This document shows positions 48,556-60,575 of a stretch of DNA of 64,000 nt, in pieces (positions within the stretch are counted from its first letter, which is position 1; each line of letters starts with the position of its first letter). A program made the position numbers and the translations under genes. Below the pieces are notes generated by a model that saw only the letters and a list, made by a program, of their open reading frames with translations, had not been told where the DNA came from and made no database searches. Origin of the DNA: Oopsacas minuta (lineage: Eukaryota > Porifera > Hexactinellida > Lyssacinosida > Leucopsacidae); contig JAKMXF010000055.1 in assembly GCA_024704765.1 (NCBI GenBank), positions 720,643 through 784,642 of the forward strand, given 5' to 3'.

Positions 48556-48984
48556 GGTTAAATCAAGATAGTCATTCTATATGATAGACATATCTTCCTA
48601 TGCCTTTCTGATACATTTTAATATGATATCTCTCAAGATTACTGAGCAACCTCAAAAATGGCCATATTTTCAGATAATCATGATTTTGTCAAATGGATAG
48701 GAGATTTCATATCAAAATTTATCACAGAGGTGTGGGAAGTCACGTGTATATTATATACAAGGGCCCCACAGAACTTTCAGACACCCATGTTCAAACTTGT
48801 TGCAACCTTCTAGTATTTCAGAATTACTAACAAGAGAATATTCCAAGTAATGATAATAAATTTTAGAATTTTCTCTTATGTATTTTCATATTCAAGCATA
48901 TTATTCGGCTGACCCTTGATAAATTTGCTATTAGATATTGCAATTCGAACGAAGTGATCTTCTTGGAATGATTTTTATGACTTT

Positions 48985-49990
48985 ATGAGGGGTCTGAAAG
49001 GTTCGCAGTGAACAGTTCAAATGACGTTTTCGGCGATCAGTCCCCTTTTCGTGCAACTGTTTTTAACCCGCTCGTAAAATCCAAAAGAGGTAGGGGGCCA
49101 TTATTTCATGAGGAACGCACCATTCGCCAGGCAACTACAGTTACTGCTCAAATTCTGAACAAAGTAAAAGATTAATTCAAAGCGATCGAAATAATACTTT
49201 CGATCTGTCTGGATTTGAAATTACTGATAAACTACAGGTAGAAAACAATGCAATTACCACCATCCTACACGAGGTTTTGGGCATCACCAAGGTTCCTGCT
49301 CTTTGGATTCCTCACAAGCCAACTAATGAGTAGGAGTGGTTGATCGATTGGTGCATTTGTATGCTAACTAAATTCAGAAGTGAAGATTCAAGAGAGGTTA
49401 GCAAGATAATTACTGGAGATTCGAGTTGGATCTAGCAATATGACCCAGAAACAAATAAGAATCACCAATTTGGTTCTTTCCAAGTGAGGGCCCATCAAAA
49501 AGTGAAGCATTCTCGAAGTTCCGGAAAAGAAATGATCGCCACTTATGATTTCAAGAGTGGGCATATTGCACAAATATCTTGTAGAACAGAAAACTGTACT
49601 GCTCATATTATTTTAACGTTGTTATGCCACAGTTCTCCGAAATTGGCCAATGTTTCATCCAAGATTGAGGACATCTAAGATTTTTTGGCACCACGATAAT
49701 GCGAGCTCACACAAAACAATCGCAAATCTGGATTTCTCCGCCGAAAACTGGATTCAGGTATTTCTTCATCCTGCCTATACTCAAGATTTGCCTCCTGTGA
49801 TTTTTTGTTCCCAAAAGTTAAGAAACAATTGTGTGGAATATCTTTTGACACCCGAGAAGGAGTGACCGACTATAATTCTGTAAATTCATCCTTTCCAAAA
49901 GAAGATTGGAAAGAAAATTATAAATGGTTCTAAAGGATGAATCTTTGTCTACAATATTTTGGAGATTACTTTGAGAATATCTGACGATTG
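48985..49990 (+). pseudogene. mariner transposase relic (DD34D)
   Basis: Plus-strand pieces read ITTILHEVLGITKVPALWIP and IITGDSSWI (first Asp), then YDPETNKNHQF and HQKVKHSRSSGKEMIATYDF. A frame change leads to FWHHDNASSHKTIANLDFSA (second Asp) and, with another change, SCDFLFPKVK (third Asp; the main frame reads PPVIFC). The order is that of mariner elements such as Mos1 relatives. At least two stops and two frame changes are present. Terminal repeats are uncertain: GAGGGGTCTGAAAGGTTC at 48987 is a candidate left end. It lies just before the older hAT-like element at 50201. Confidence 0.75.
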
Positions 49991-50509
49991 TAAGCTAGTT
50001 GAATAAATATAAGTATGCGAGTCCAAAATTTTCGGTGGGCCCTAGTATAAGCTGTGCTAAAAAACCATAATCGAAACGATTATCAAGGTATAAAGAATAG
50101 TAACAAAACAAATGACATCCATGGTCTCTTGGATAACTCAGAAAATGCAACCTCCTCATTAAAGTCTGCATATATTTTGTACATAAACAGTTTTAGAACA
50201 CAGGGCTGGAATTGGTTAGCCGATTAACCGGTTAACCGCCGCTATATACTAGTTAACTGCCAGGATAACTATATTCGGTTAACCGAAAGCGTCATTTCAA
50301 CCAAAATGTTTAGTATTCATAAGCGTTTGAGACATGCGAAATAAAATATACACGAATTTTGCTAATTTGGTATTTATGAGATGTCACATTTTAGGTCCGT
50401 ATTCTCAAATTTCAATAGTTTAGAAAGATAACATCGCATGACGATTGTATACATAATAGCTATGTAGTGATAATTTCAATTTTAGTCACAAAACATGATT
50501 GATTGTATT

Positions 50510-53249
50510 CAGTGGCGGCGCTAGAGCATCGCAAGAGGGGGTGCAATGGGGGATTCTGATAATTTTCAGGGTGTAAAATCATAATTCAGTTAACATAGAA
50601 TGTATTAATGATTTTAAGTGTTACTCAAATCTAGCGTTCTAAAGGATCAACATAAATTAATAACAAAAGGAAAATCTTAAAATCTAATCAAAAGTGCTAA
50701 ATTATAATTATATTGTTTATTAACACGTTTCCTAACTATTGGGCTGATGCGTGAAATTTCAGGCATTAATTATCCTGGAAGCCTCGTATACATGTGATCA
50801 GATAATTATTACTTCTATTGTGAGGATTCAAGATTTTAATAATATAAACGTTGTGAGTACGTATTCTGTCTACTTGTTCCAAATTCATTATGTCCAAAAG
50901 ACAACTCTGAATTATCTATTTCTGACTCTGTAACTGTTAGACTTTTCGATGTTTCAAATACGCCATCTGACAATCAGTACAAGCCAAAGCTTTCGATTTT
51001 TCCAACTCGTAGTGGAAAACGATTTCAAAGTGACTGGTATCTAAAGTTCTCATGGATTGACTACAGCCAAGAGAGAGATTCCATATTTTGTTTTGCATGC
51101 TCACACTTCCGTCAACATGACATTCATGATACTTCACTTCTATCGGCTTTCAGGATTGGAATCACGATGTCCAAAGCTTCAAAAACATGCTGATAGTTTT
51201 TCTCATAAAATGTCACTGATGGCCAAAGTTCAACAGGAGTCAATGACAGGTAGCGTGACAGCTCAATTGCACGCCATTTCGCTTAAACTGCTCGAGAAGA
51301 CTAGGTACTATTTGCGAACTGTGCTGAGGTAGTGAAGCTATGTGCTTGACAGGGCCTAGCCCTCCAAGGACATCGTGAGTCAAAAAGTAAGAGAAATTGT
51401 GCTAACATTCTCGAGATTCTGGCGCTCATTTCCAAGAAAGACAATAATTTTAGCACCAATTTAAAAGCGCTCAAGTATGCTCGATATACACACCACGACA
51501 TCCAAAACGAAATTATCGAAACTTTCGCGTCGCTAATAGGGAAAGATATTTTGAAAGATGTCAAATTGTCTGAATTGTTTTCCATTCTTGTCGATGAGTC
51601 CCGGGATGTAGCGAAAATTGAACAATTAAGTGTATGTCTTCGCTACTTAAAGGATGGTTCGCCAAGAGAAGAATATATTGGCTATTGGGAAACAGACGGG
51701 CTGAGTGCTGGGAAGCTATGCGACCAGATTATCAAGGTTCTTCACGAATTTGGTGTTGATATTCAGAACACATGCGGTCAAGGATATGATGGTGCGAGTG
51801 TGATGTCTGGAAGATTTCGTGGTATCCAGTCTTTGTTTCGGCAGGCCGTACCACACGCGATCTACGTCCATTGTTATTGCCAATACCTCATTCTAGTTAT
51901 TGTGGACTTTGTTATGCTGTGCCGTCTGCAGCTCGATTCTTTGCCCTCCTTTAAGATCTATACGTGTTTATTTCCTCATCGGTTCCACATCAAAAGTTTC
52001 TGGAACTACAAAACGAAATGCATCCCGGTTCCCCAAGCAGAGAGTTAAAGAGACAATCTGAAACGAGATGGATCTGTCAGTGGCACGATATCAATACTGC
52101 TTTAAAAACCATGGGACCGCTCATTGCTACACTCGAACACTTCGAGGAAATCGACTCCTCAACTGAGAGGCACACAACAGCCGATTGTTTTTTGAAGGGT
52201 CTAAATTTAGAATTCGCAGTATGTCTAATTTCATCTGAAGATATTTTCGGCAGAGCCAAGGCTAATATAGTTGTTCTTCAGAGTCCCGACAAGGATTCAT
52301 CACAAGCTGCAGAGTTGGTCCAAGTTTTACAGTCTGATATATAGGAAAAGCTCGTCGTCAAAAGTATATGGGAATTTCTCATGGAGAAAATTCAAACCCT
52401 GCTGGCGGAACATGATTTCTCGGAGCCTCTGGAGAAACGAAGTCGCCGTGTGAGATACGATACCCCGCCAGTTGTTGCCAAACCAAGAACGAATTCCGTG
52501 AACACGTTTTATACCATGTTTGAAAACCATCCTGGAGTAGTTATAAAGAAGATTTTCAAACGACGCCATGAAAGTTGCAGGGATCAATTCGCTCAACCCC
52601 AAACATCGAAAGAAATGCACATTCGTATCTGTTGAGAGCCTCACAAAATTCTCCAGGGACTATGCTGCTCATGCAGAGGAGCTGATTCATGAGTGGGCCA
52701 TACTGCAGAAGATGCTTGACAGTCACGAAAAGAATGCGGAAAAGGTCTCAGAAAGTCTTGGGATCTGCATCAGATTCTATCAGTTAATGCCGAACCACTT
52801 CCTATCTTATAAGAACTTAGTCTGATATGAATGGTACTTCCGATCACTACAGCTTTGTGTGAAAGGAGTTTCAGCTGCCTCCGTCGAGTAAAAACGTGGT
52901 TAAGAAATTCAATATTAGGGCAGAGGTTCTCAGGGCCGGGGTTAGTGACTCTCACAGATCGAAATGTGGATTACGATGTTTTCATGGAAAAGTTTTCGCA
53001 AACATGTCGATGATTCAATTAAAATAACCAATGTTGATGGAATACTTGTTAGTTATAATTAATAATATGAATAAATAATTCATACTTTAGACTCTTATGT
53101 GTTCCAGTTTATTTGATATGCTATTACACATAAATAAAATAAAATGCATAGATATCCCTTGAAACTTCGTCAGCACCCCCTGTAGGGGTGATGACAGAAT
53201 TTCAAGGCCTACTATAGCACCTCCCAGCACCTCCTTGGCGCCGCCGCTG
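50510..53249 (+). mobile_element. hAT element, ZMYM type, nested
   Basis: The 2740-bp element starts CAGTGGCGGCGCTAGAG and ends, in reverse complement, CAGCGGCGGCGCCAAGG. It is flanked by the perfect 8-bp duplication ATTGTATT (50502-50509 and 53250-53257). The GC-rich ends contrast with the AT-rich surroundings. A transposase of ZMYM1/DUF4371 type fills most of it on the plus strand. Confidence 0.9.
50937..53013 (+). pseudogene. ZMYM1-like hAT transposase, multiply broken
   Basis: A TTF-type zinc finger comes first: FPTRSGKRFQSDWYLKFSW, then RDSIFCFACSHF and, after a frame change, TGFQDWNHDVQSFKKHA. The DUF4371 part has a QGLALQGHRE block, FSILVDESRDVAKIEQLSVC (catalytic Asp region), CGQGYDGASVMSGRFRGIQS (second Asp region) and VHCYCQYL, in which the usual CAH is changed. 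A frame change near 51960 leads to KRQSETRWICQWHDI. A stop at 52342 and further frame changes precede a C-terminal dimerisation domain (PITTALCERSFSCLRRVKTW, then LRNS). About six lesions make it inactive. Confidence 0.85.
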
Positions 53250-53387
53250 ATTGTATTAAGAATGAATGCAGTGGTTAACCACTATCATCTAAACGGTTTT
53301 AACCGCCTCCAAAATTCGCTTAACCAACCCGAGCCCTGTAGGACATTTGGAATTTTAAGATTTTGGACATAGCTTAATAATTAATCA

Positions 53388-55027
53388 GGGGTCTCGTCAG
53401 GATTATGTAATAGGGAGGTGCACTGAATACACTCTGTGCACAATACGTGTTAAAATACACACTTAAGGAATAAAGAAGATGATTGCCCGTTTTTGGGTGA
53501 ATATATAACTTCGAATTACTAGGCTAAAAATACGGTATTACGAGATAATTAAAATAGAAAAGACCTTTCTTAATTATTGAAGTACGACTGTTTGGATTAT
53601 TTAACTGTGTGATTCAGAGCTGAATCTTGATATGCCACTGAAAAAGTTGAAGCTTTCTGAGGGACAACAAAGATTGGGAATAAGTTTCTTCACACCACAA
53701 GCATCGATCGAGTCGAACTCTGATACTAATTATCCATGCTCTAAGTTATCTTCTATTGTAAAATTTGATGCGGGTCCTTTCGGTGGGTCTGAGTCCTCTA
53801 GCTCAAGACGTGGTATTACAACTTCTTGGAGATAGTTTGGGGAGTCGAAATGGCGTGATATTTATCCTTGGTAATTGTTGAAAGAAGATGGCCTTTACTA
53901 TCACTATTGTATCAATAATATACACGAAGTTGAAGCCGTTCGGGAGTGTTTATAACTATGCCATATACAGAAATAGACCTGACAAACTTGGGAGACATGA
54001 GTTGTGCAAAACACAGGCAGATAGTCAGATGGTTTATCAGAAGTGAAAGACCAGAGTAGCAAATATATCTACTGTAGTTACAATGGTGGAAAGAAGTAAC
54101 AGACTGACAGTAGAGGAATTCGTCTTCTGTGATGTTATGAGTTGCATTACTATCTCAACAAACATGAAATGGCCCATATCACAAATGTTTCGGGTCTGAG
54201 AGAGCTGTGTACTACTAGGTAACAAGAGTCAATCATGGAGGAAAAAATCTGGCAATACAAACTATGAATCCGAGCAGATAATGGGAGAGATAGTTGAAGT
54301 GATAGGCATAATTCTAGAAGAGGAGATTCTCAGTGAAGTAAATAAATCGCCTTTATATTCTATCATCCTTGATGAGGCTACAGATATAACTGTGACTAAA
54401 CAGCTTGGTGTTAGTATACCTTATCTGGATAATAATGCAGTGGTTCGCACTAGGAATCTAAAATTGCTAGAAATCATTAATGGAACAGCAGATGTAATAA
54501 CAGAAACCGTGATTCTTTACCTAACCTCTAAAACACCAGTTACACTTGATATTAGGAAACTAGCAGGTGGTGCTACTGATGGAGCTTCAGTCATGGTGGG
54601 ATGTGAACATGGTGTGGTGACTAGAATCAAGCAAGTAGTACCTACATTCATCACTACACCCTGTAGTGCACATAGGTTATCTCTTGCAACCTGTGATGCT
54701 AGTGATGCATCTACAATGATCCAAGATTCCAGCGAATTCTGAATTAAATCTATGTCTTGTTTTCAAGGAGTACTGTGCGTACTTCAGAAGTTTGTGAGAT
54801 GCAAAACGCACTGAATAAACCTCATTTGAAGCTACAACGCCCTACAGAGACAAGGTGGCTGTCACATCAAAGTGCAGTAGATGCTCTTCGAAGAAGCATA
54901 AAGGCTGTATATGCAACGTTACAGCATGAGGCTGCTGAGGGAGAAGCAACTGCCCATGAGTTCTGGAATGAAATTGTAAACCCTACATTCATTGAATCAC
55001 TACTGCTTCTCTCAAACATTCTTGTGT
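53388..55027 (+). pseudogene. Third hAT transposase relic (KIAA1586-like), 3' truncated
   Basis: A candidate hAT end, CAGGGGTCTCGTCAGG, lies at 53389. From ATG 53632 the protein reads MPLKKLKLSEGQQRLGISFF, then SKWRDIYPW. The catalytic part is open at 54281-54742: EIVEVIGIILEEEILSEV, then YSIILDEATDITVTKQLGVS (first Asp), GGATDGASVMVGCEHGVVTR (second Asp) and TPCSAHRLSLA. After a frame change comes LKLQRPTETRWLSHQSAVDA. The coding sequence stops being recognisable at about 55020, where half of a fold-back MITE begins. The dimerisation domain is missing. KIAA1586/ZNF862-like proteins share this layout. Confidence 0.78.
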
Positions 55028-55564
55028 TTGTCCAATGTGGCACAAGTGGCCGCTACCAAGAGGTTATTTTGGAATTCAAGAGTTAGGATAGTCATATCAT
55101 TCGAAAGATTACTTCGACTTATTCCTCCTAACCCTAGTTGATCTCCTTGTAGTGGCGCTTTTCCTGCCACCTGTGCCACTTTTTGAAAAAAGTGGCACAA
55201 GTGGGACAAATTGAAATTCTTTTATAACTTTGGTAAAATTGTTCAATCCAATTGGAAATTTCAATCTGGGGTAACTCGCCTACGTAGAATTCAAATATCA
55301 AGTCAGAAATTGTAGATTCTTAATAGGTTTTGAATTACCACATATTTTGATCATCAATAATTATCTAATAATTATTAACAATTAACACCTTCAAAAAGTG
55401 TAAATCAAAAATATTTTTTTGACATTCTTTAAAAACATATGTTATTCTATACAAATTACTAGACAGCAGCTACGAAAATAGACTACACAATATATAGGAG
55501 CGGGAAAGAGTATACAATTTATGAAAATATATTTGTGTGGTCGAATACTTTTGTCCCCTGACTG
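55028..55564. mobile_element. Fold-back MITE, copy 3, right half only
   Basis: From GGCACAAGTGGCCGCTACCA to the end CAGTCAGGGGACAAAAGTAT (read in reverse) this matches the loop and right arm of copies 1 and 2. TA follows at 55565-55566. The left arm is absent; hAT coding sequence stands in its place. It is more diverged than copies 1 and 2. Confidence 0.85.
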
Positions 55565-55566
55565 TA

Positions 55567-58500
55567 TATTTTATGCTGACAAATCTCAAGAATGAAAAAA
55601 GTACAAAATATCACTTCTTGGGATAATGACATGAAGGATACATTCATATCCTGATTCTCGAGGTAGTAAAATGTTAATAGGGGTGTGGAATGAGACAGGA
55701 GAAAACAAAGAGAGAAATTTACACCTCGAGTTATTGTAAATATACCTTACCAACTATCAAAAACGTGGACAAAATGATCACGATCCCTCCCAATGAAGTT
55801 GTCATTAACCAGTAAAAATAAACTCTTCCACATCATCGAAATTTGTAAATCACATACCCTGTACGTCTCATAATGGAAATATAACCTAACCTAACATGTA
55901 TCAATAGCTATGATGCCTTCTAAATAGATTGTCTTTCAAATAAATAAGCTTATATAGAATGAAATTACAGGCTGAGACAAGACCGATAACTAATATTTAA
56001 GGAACAAAAATTCTAGCACATTCTCTTTAGTAATAATTACAGGTATGTATAAAACATCTATAAAAGGCAAGGATCCTGTCGGTGAATGAATATTGAGCAG
56101 GTATATATTCAATATATAGAAAGGAGCAAGTAGATGGAAGTGCGAGAGAGAAAGGAAGAATTAAGTAAGAAAATATATATTCCGTTATCAGGAAGGTAAA
56201 ATATGTCAATTCATGTATTCACAGCTCAATGGGATAATCTCTCCTAGGACTCACTTCCTAAACTTACTGGAATCTAAATAAGTCGGTTTAAAGTTAAGTG
56301 AATGTCTCATGTTTATATATGTACGTATGTATCTATAATCCCTCCAAAAGGAAATGTACACCATAATCACGTTGAAAATAGAATTATGCTAGATCAAACG
56401 ATCTCCCGCAACAATTGATATTGTATTAGATATTTCAATTTGAAATGAAATCGTAATTACGGATCAAAATTTACGAATGAAGAAGCATTCAACTCAATTA
56501 GATTTTGGTTTATTGAATATAATCATCGAATGTCACTGCGTACCACAAAATTAAATCAACAACATGGTATAAGGCCGGTCAATCTATGATTCACCGTTAA
56601 TGTGATACAATCCATAAAGTGGAACATCCCTAGAATGTGATTGCAAAGTATTATAACAGGACACACTATGAAAACATTAAAATGCTTATAATTCTTCTAG
56701 GTTAAATCGAAAACAATTTAAAGGTCGATATTGGAAATCAGTGAAAGATTTCGTTTCATTCAAGTGATCACTTGAAAAAGTTTGGAAATTAAGTCCAAAA
56801 ATATCCACGAGTGCAACATCACAGTTCCAGTTTGACTTGGGCCAAAATTTTTAGTTTCAGCTTTCGCATACTAAATTAACTCGAACTCCAAACAAAATTT
56901 CGGCATTTTTTTTTAATTGTTCAAACACTAATTCACATCATTGGAAATTTTAGACTAATCATAGCCAACATTTGCACATTACAGACATATGAACTCAGAT
57001 GGAAAGATTCGTTATGATAAAGCTGGTAGGTTCTTGAGGTACAGTAATAACCATGGATGACAATTAATTCTGAAAATCTATGTATAAGTCAAAAACCACA
57101 ATGATATAACACAACTCACTATTGCTAATACTAGCATATCCCGAATTCACATACCCATATAACAAATTTGATATGATATCAACAAGGATCATTATACAGT
57201 CATGAATATTGTCATTTATGGAAATAATCAGGATTGTGTAATTGTCGTGGAGAAATCATTTCAAAATGCATCATAAGGGTATGGTATATACTGTAATCTG
57301 AAATAATGAGTTTTGGCATATCATTGAAAGTTTGTGATTTATTAATGGATACTAAAAATAATTAACAATCATGGTGACTACTGCAACTCAAGAACGTGCC
57401 AAATTCATCATGACAAATTTTATGTCTCACAAAAGCATCATTATATCCTTTTACTTTGAAATTAAAGATGCAAATATTTCAATCTAAATCACAGGAAAGA
57501 ATGGGCAAATTTCTCAAATTATGCTTACGATGCAATGAAATTGGGAAACTTTGAAATTATTGTATGTTATGCTTTGGTGATCATTTGATTACATTTCCTT
57601 CTGCATTAAAGTAATTTGTGCGATATGAAAATATTCTGTATACTGACAAAAGATCTACCATACACTACTATATCTCAGATGGTAAGCTTTATATAGAAAA
57701 AGCTAAGGTCAAATAATGATATTGAACTCAATAACCAATCCTCTCATCTGACAGTGCGAAGTGTTAATGAATCAATACTTGAATGTCAAGGAAGTGTTAA
57801 TGTATCAATGGGTATTGGGATCTACAATAGATACGTTAGAAGTTTTCAAGTGTCAACCAGTAAGCAAAATCTGCTCCTGACTTTTTTGAGGAACAAATTT
57901 AAATATAATATGCAGCTATGATCTAGAATGCTTAAGTTAAGTATGTTTCCAATTAGTCAATATAATCATTCATATATTTATCACAACATAAGTATAAGTG
58001 TAAATTTCTCCTACTACCTATTACGCATTAATAAATTGCATTTAAAGTATGTAGATGGTAGGATTTGATAATACATGAACATATCTACGAGAAATGACAA
58101 CTCTATATAACGGGCAGAGGCCATCTCTCCAACGTGTTCAGCAAAATATCCTAATTATTATATAGAGAGGGGTAAAAAAGCAAGGTTGTTAATAGTGATG
58201 TTAACAGCAAACACATTGCGTTAACAACAATTGAATACTGAATAAGCGGTTTCAAAGTTAATGATATATAGGTAGTGTTATGGTATAGTAATACTATTTG
58301 CGGAATTCAGACATGTGAAATAGAGATGTGACAACTTTTGACAACTGTTAGGGAGGATGCCTAGAGATGTGACAACTATTTGGCAAATGTTTAGGGGTCG
58401 CAGGGAAAATTAGAATAACACTGAACTAGATCATTCAAATGATTAAAATTCTGATAGCATTAACATATATGATTCAGTGATGATAATATTCAACGATAAA

Positions 58501-59890
58501 TAATGAATTCATCACAAAATTCAACCACAAAGTGTGCTAACAGCTTAGTCGATAAATGAATTTATTTTAAAATAGCATTATAAATTTGAGCCACTATGGG
58601 TATTGGAAATAAACCTAACCTTTCATAGGCCCCAGTTAAAGTGCCACATTTCAAACAAATCGATTTAAGAGACTAAGCAGTCTGCACAGGTTGAAATTAT
58701 ATATTTTTCTTCGCTACGCTCTGATAAAAATTCTATCAAACATTATATTTACAATTTACTATGATCATCCTCCATAGAATATTCATTTTGTTTAAAGGAA
58801 TATAAGTTGAAAAGGTGATATAATAGAATGGATACTGGAGGAGATTTGATCGTTACAAATTCAAGAGTGTGAAATTCGGAACCAACGTATTGAATTACCC
58901 CCATTTGCTGTTTAGAACAATCTCCTACGAGTATTCAAGGGTTATATAATCGGAGAATTACATATCTTTAAATGAACTATGGCTAATTTGAAATATATTT
59001 TATCCATAAATATAATATAAATATTTAAGGCAGTTGGTAAACTAGATACACAATAAATCTAACTGATTCCATATTAAATTATCAAAGTAGTATTGGAAAA
59101 TCTATTGAAAAACAACTTGATTAAAATAATTCCAACAAATCGAACAATAGAATTAGAAGTTCAAGCATAGTGTATATGTAAACCATTATATGAATTATTC
59201 AGGTCAATACAGATGTATATTATCGTTGGATAGTGACGTCCATTTCGTTAATTTATGGGAAAAACGAAGAGTGATTTCAAAATTTTGAAGAGCTATTATC
59301 TGAAGAATTTCTTTGTGAATAGTAAGAATGTATTTTGGTCAAGAAATTATGATATAATTTTGGCTCAAAAGACGCAAAGACAAAATCGCTTAGAAAAGAT
59401 TATCTGCAGGTTCGATATATGAAACGGCAGACTGAACTAGCTAAGCAGAATGAAACAAGTGGTCGCTCGACCGTGATAGGATCAATTTAGGGAATAAATT
59501 GTAGTAATATTCCTGAAATGTCCTGTATAAAAAGATATCACCAAAATTTAAATGACATCAAAACGAAGTGTAACTTTACCCTGATAAAGAAAATCGCCTA
59601 AAATGTGATTTGTAGTTAACGGAATTTATACACGTTTCAGAAGTGATCTGATGAGGATATGAAATTTAACAATCAACAAACAGCCAAATATCTCACAAAT
59701 TAGCCCTGTATTGAGATGGCGCTTAACTAATTGGCCAAGGTATCATCAATGTATTGACGTACAGTGAAATAACGGTTTTGTTAATAGTTATGAACAATCA
59801 GGTGTTAACATTTGATAAATACTAATCACATAATGCATGATAAACAAAATGTAATTTGAGTTATTTAAATTTTCAGAAATCTAAAAGGAG
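55567..59890. other. Intron sequence, no recognised gene
   Basis: Over 4 kb of AT-rich sequence without recognisable genes or terminal repeats. A short local repeat AGATGTGACAACT occurs twice at about 58320 and 58365. Confidence 0.35.
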
Positions 59891-59894
59891 AAAT

Positions 59895-60575
59895 ATACAA
59901 CAAGTGTGATAGTTAGCAGACTGTTCGACCATGTATACTTCAATCACTAATTTAACACACTTCTACTTCGCAGCTTTTAGGGAGATTAATCTCACATGAC
60001 AGAGGAAAGTTGAACGTTTTACGCAATATGAGTTTTATGTAAAGACTTATCCTTTTTATAGGAATATTTTGATCAATTACACATGTGTACGATTTCATTA
60101 AGGTAGACTACTTGTAAGTAAGCATTCGATTCTGACACTTCGTATACATATCTGTGCCATATGAACGTTTATCTAAATTAAATTTCATCAAAAAATATTG
60201 AAAACTCGCGGACTTATGACAATTCAAATTATCAGTTGGTAATGGTCATTTAAGGGGACTACCTAAAGTAGGATCAGTTCAAACTCACATTTCTTACCCT
60301 AAATATAATTGAATCTCAATTATTTTGATATTAATTAATAGATGAGATGTAAACGTTTATAACAATATCAATATTATCCAGAAATACTGAAAATTATCAC
60401 TCGCATCAACCTTCTAAAAATCGATAATTAATTGTTGTGAATTTCGAGCTCCAACTTTGAACTCAATTCTGGAAGTTATTTATCTTCAGAACAGCCTCAA
60501 ATTCTACAGATACCTCATTGGTATTCTATAATTCAATTTCCTTAAAAACATAAGGGTCGCTACTAGCTTTGATTA
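59895..60575. repeat. Long inverted repeat, left arm
   Basis: It pairs with 62715-63385. Positions add to 123280 from 60051 (with 63229) to 60429 (with 62851), so this stretch has no net gaps. From about 60122 to 60429 only one mismatch was seen (AAATTAAA against AATTTAAA). Outside the core, towards 59900, roughly a quarter of positions differ. No protein family was recognised. Confidence 0.88.

Larger units (their letters stand above)
50201..53338. mobile_element. Older hAT-like MITE split by a hAT element
   Basis: The left end CAGGGCTGGAATTGGTTA and the right end, in reverse complement CAGGGCTCGGGTTGGTTA, match at 15 of 18. Both sides carry GGTTAACCG repeats in their first 100 bp. Taking out the inner element and one of its target copies leaves about 390 bp, a MITE size. 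The outer flanks (TTAGAACA before, TAGGACAT after) resemble each other only with an offset, so the target duplication is decayed or misplaced. Confidence 0.68.

Noticed and set aside
51301-51585. Minus-strand open frame of 94 codons in the 50.5-kb hAT
   Set aside because: Antisense shadow of the ZMYM-type transposase; the plus-strand reading has family motifs.
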